Source: Hofstenia miamia (taxonomy: Eukaryota; Xenacoelomorpha; Acoela). From it: 64,000 nt of DNA. The stretch lies in the NCBI GenBank assembly GCA_004352715.1, contig SCFE01000100.1:1478475-1542474 (forward strand). Direction: 5' to 3'. This document shows positions 62,401-64,000 of the stretch, piece after piece. Each line of letters starts with the position of its first letter. Positions within the stretch are counted from its first letter, which is position 1. The translations under genes and the position numbers were made by a program. The notes under the pieces were generated by a model that had not been told where the DNA came from, searched no databases, and was given only the letters and a program-made list of their open reading frames with translations.

Positions 62401-64000
62401 ATACCAAAAAATTGACTATTTTACTATCGTAATGTATTTCTTACATCTTTTGCATCGATAAGTGATCATTTTTGTGAAGTACATTTTATAATTTAATACA
62501 GATATTTAATTTAATTCTCGCTATGGGCTTGCATTACAAATTAGCCAGCATAAATTTCCTTTTCAATTATGTCTAAATGTAACACTTTAAGATATCGTTT
62601 AAAAGCATCTGTTTACGCTGTTTCATTATATATAATTACATAATAAGTGTAAATGCATATAATACGAATGCAAAGCCTTAATTATGTTAATGCTAATAGC
62701 AGCTAATTACTTCACAACGTTACATATACATCATCCTCATTACAAAAACGGTCTACAACTCTGAATGAACCTAACCTATTCTAAAAATAAAAGAAATAGT
62801 CCTTTTTCAGCATGAACCAAAGAGATATGTCTTGTTTAAATTACATATAACATTCACATATGAGGGATATTAGAGAAACTCTTGTAGTATATTTCTTAAT
62901 CACTTGTAGAGTTTCGAGTCTACAGTGGTGTTAATAATATAGTGAAAGAGATGCAACCATGACTACTTTGTTCATATGGAGGTGGTTACAATAATTGAGG
63001 TCGCCTTTGACATTAGCTTGGTGAAGTGTCAAGAGACAGACACTGAAGACTGCTAGTCTGTTTCCAAAGGTGTCCAGGGTCATGAACACATATCATGGAG
63101 TACATGCTACATAGAGCACTTTAATTATTGGAATAAATCTCTCCAAAAATAGCCATGATAAGTCAAAGTGACCGGAGACTAAAACATTTTCAAGGTAAAA
63201 GTTATAAATTTGGCTTAAATCTATTGATCAGACTTAAAACAGGGCAACACTATATAGGCCCATGATAGAGAGAGATATTAGGAAATTACTTATTGCAAAT
63301 ATCTCTAGACTCAAATTTATTTCTGCATAGAAAAATCTATGGTGTAAGTACATAACATTATACATAGAAACGCCATTGCAAGTAACCTTTTTACTGTAAA
63401 TTTGTCGTGTAATAGAATTTGACTTTTAAGTTGAGATATCATTGGTTTGAATACCAAGACAAGTAATAAGTTTTCACTTTCTTTTCTCATCACTCACTGA
63501 TCTAACTGCATAATGTCTAAAACATCTACATTTTTAACAGTAGCCTTGGTAGTTGAAGTATGAATATTATAAGAAGTCAACGTAAGGAGTTGAATGAGGA
63601 ACTATCTGGGATGAATAAGTGGTACTTTACGAATTCATAATTGAAGATGTAAATGAGGATCGTGATATTGAAGATGATAATAGATCAATGAACAGTGCGA
63701 TTGCACAGAATGTGATAAAAGTGAGTGAATAAAACTAATTTATCGCAAGAAGCAAATCATAATATAAGAGAAACGATTCAATCTCAAGGCGAGATTATCT
63801 TCTCTTGGGCGACCTGGTCCATCTGGTACAAAAGGATTGCAACGCGTAAGTAGTTCTAAGTTGACAATCAGAAAAACAAATATATATATATATATATATA
63901 AATTATTTGCATAATTTGCATTTTTTTATTTTTCAGTTTGTTTAATTAGGTCAATTTTTGTATGATAATTAAAATATATATAAATAAGCTAGTACCCTTA
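56459..64000 (-). other. Probable upstream intron of dystrobrevin; no exon recognised
   Basis: I searched the minus strand for the ZZ-domain exons that should precede exon A and found none, so this is either one long intron or contains exons too divergent to see. AT tracts lie at 62288-62305 and 63880-63902. Two similar CTGGATC...CCCTG termini lie 70 bp apart at 57042-57062 and 57112-57132. Short frames at 57103-57360, 59472-59726, 60313-60534, 61476-61745 and 61821-62135 have no recognisable similarity. Confidence 0.5.

Noticed and set aside
63560-63845. Possible exon encoding GRPGPSGTKG before a GTAAGT
   Set aside because: The collagen-like run is only three triplets, there is a stop close upstream and no convincing acceptor was seen. 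It is also on the strand opposite to dystrobrevin.
1-64000. CRISPR arrays, operons, bacterial promoters
   Set aside because: The window is animal nuclear DNA with introns and transposons. No regularly spaced repeat array was seen.

Overview
The window is AT-rich invertebrate animal DNA. Evidence for an animal: GT-AG introns, a class A (rhodopsin-like) GPCR, and the 3' part of a dystrobrevin gene, a component of the dystrophin-associated complex. Phylum cannot be fixed from sequence alone. Only two host genes are supported; most other recognisable sequence is dead transposable-element DNA, in a scaffold with seven long N gaps (three of exactly 1000) and four single-N joins.

Layout. 1-2450: a GC-richer patch, then a decayed Ty3/gypsy pol relic on the minus strand. 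2452-3041: a short Tc1/mariner element with perfect TA flanks. 6549-8970: a two-exon peptide-type GPCR on the plus strand. 11637-26369: a transposon graveyard holding four Ty3/gypsy relics (gag-protease; gag on the minus strand; a pol fragment split by a 560-bp PIF/Harbinger-like MITE; a near full-length gag-pol ruin with a possible 3' LTR) and a DD34E Tc1 transposase relic. 27230-30360: hAT-like end sequences and a scaffolding duplication. 30477-33172: an almost complete piggyBac element with TTAA target sites, matching termini and three internal palindromes. 33860-34260: a weak non-LTR reverse transcriptase relic. 34597-35358: a hAT element.

35788-56458, minus strand: seven consecutive 3' exons of dystrobrevin whose splice phases all agree. 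They encode the linker, the tandem coiled-coil region that in this family binds dystrophin, and a divergent C-terminal tail. The EF-hand-like and ZZ domains must lie beyond position 64000. Its introns and 3' flank hold three hAT-type elements with 8-bp target duplications, a 144-bp tandem duplication and a Tc1 fragment. 56459-64000 appears to be upstream intron, with no exon recognised.

The strongest observations are the MITE inserted cleanly into the gypsy reverse transcriptase, with iterated terminal-like motifs inside it; the piggyBac with palindromic subterminal sites; and the single-N junctions flanked by near-identical direct repeats, which look like unmerged contig overlaps. No CRISPR, operon, tRNA or rRNA was seen.
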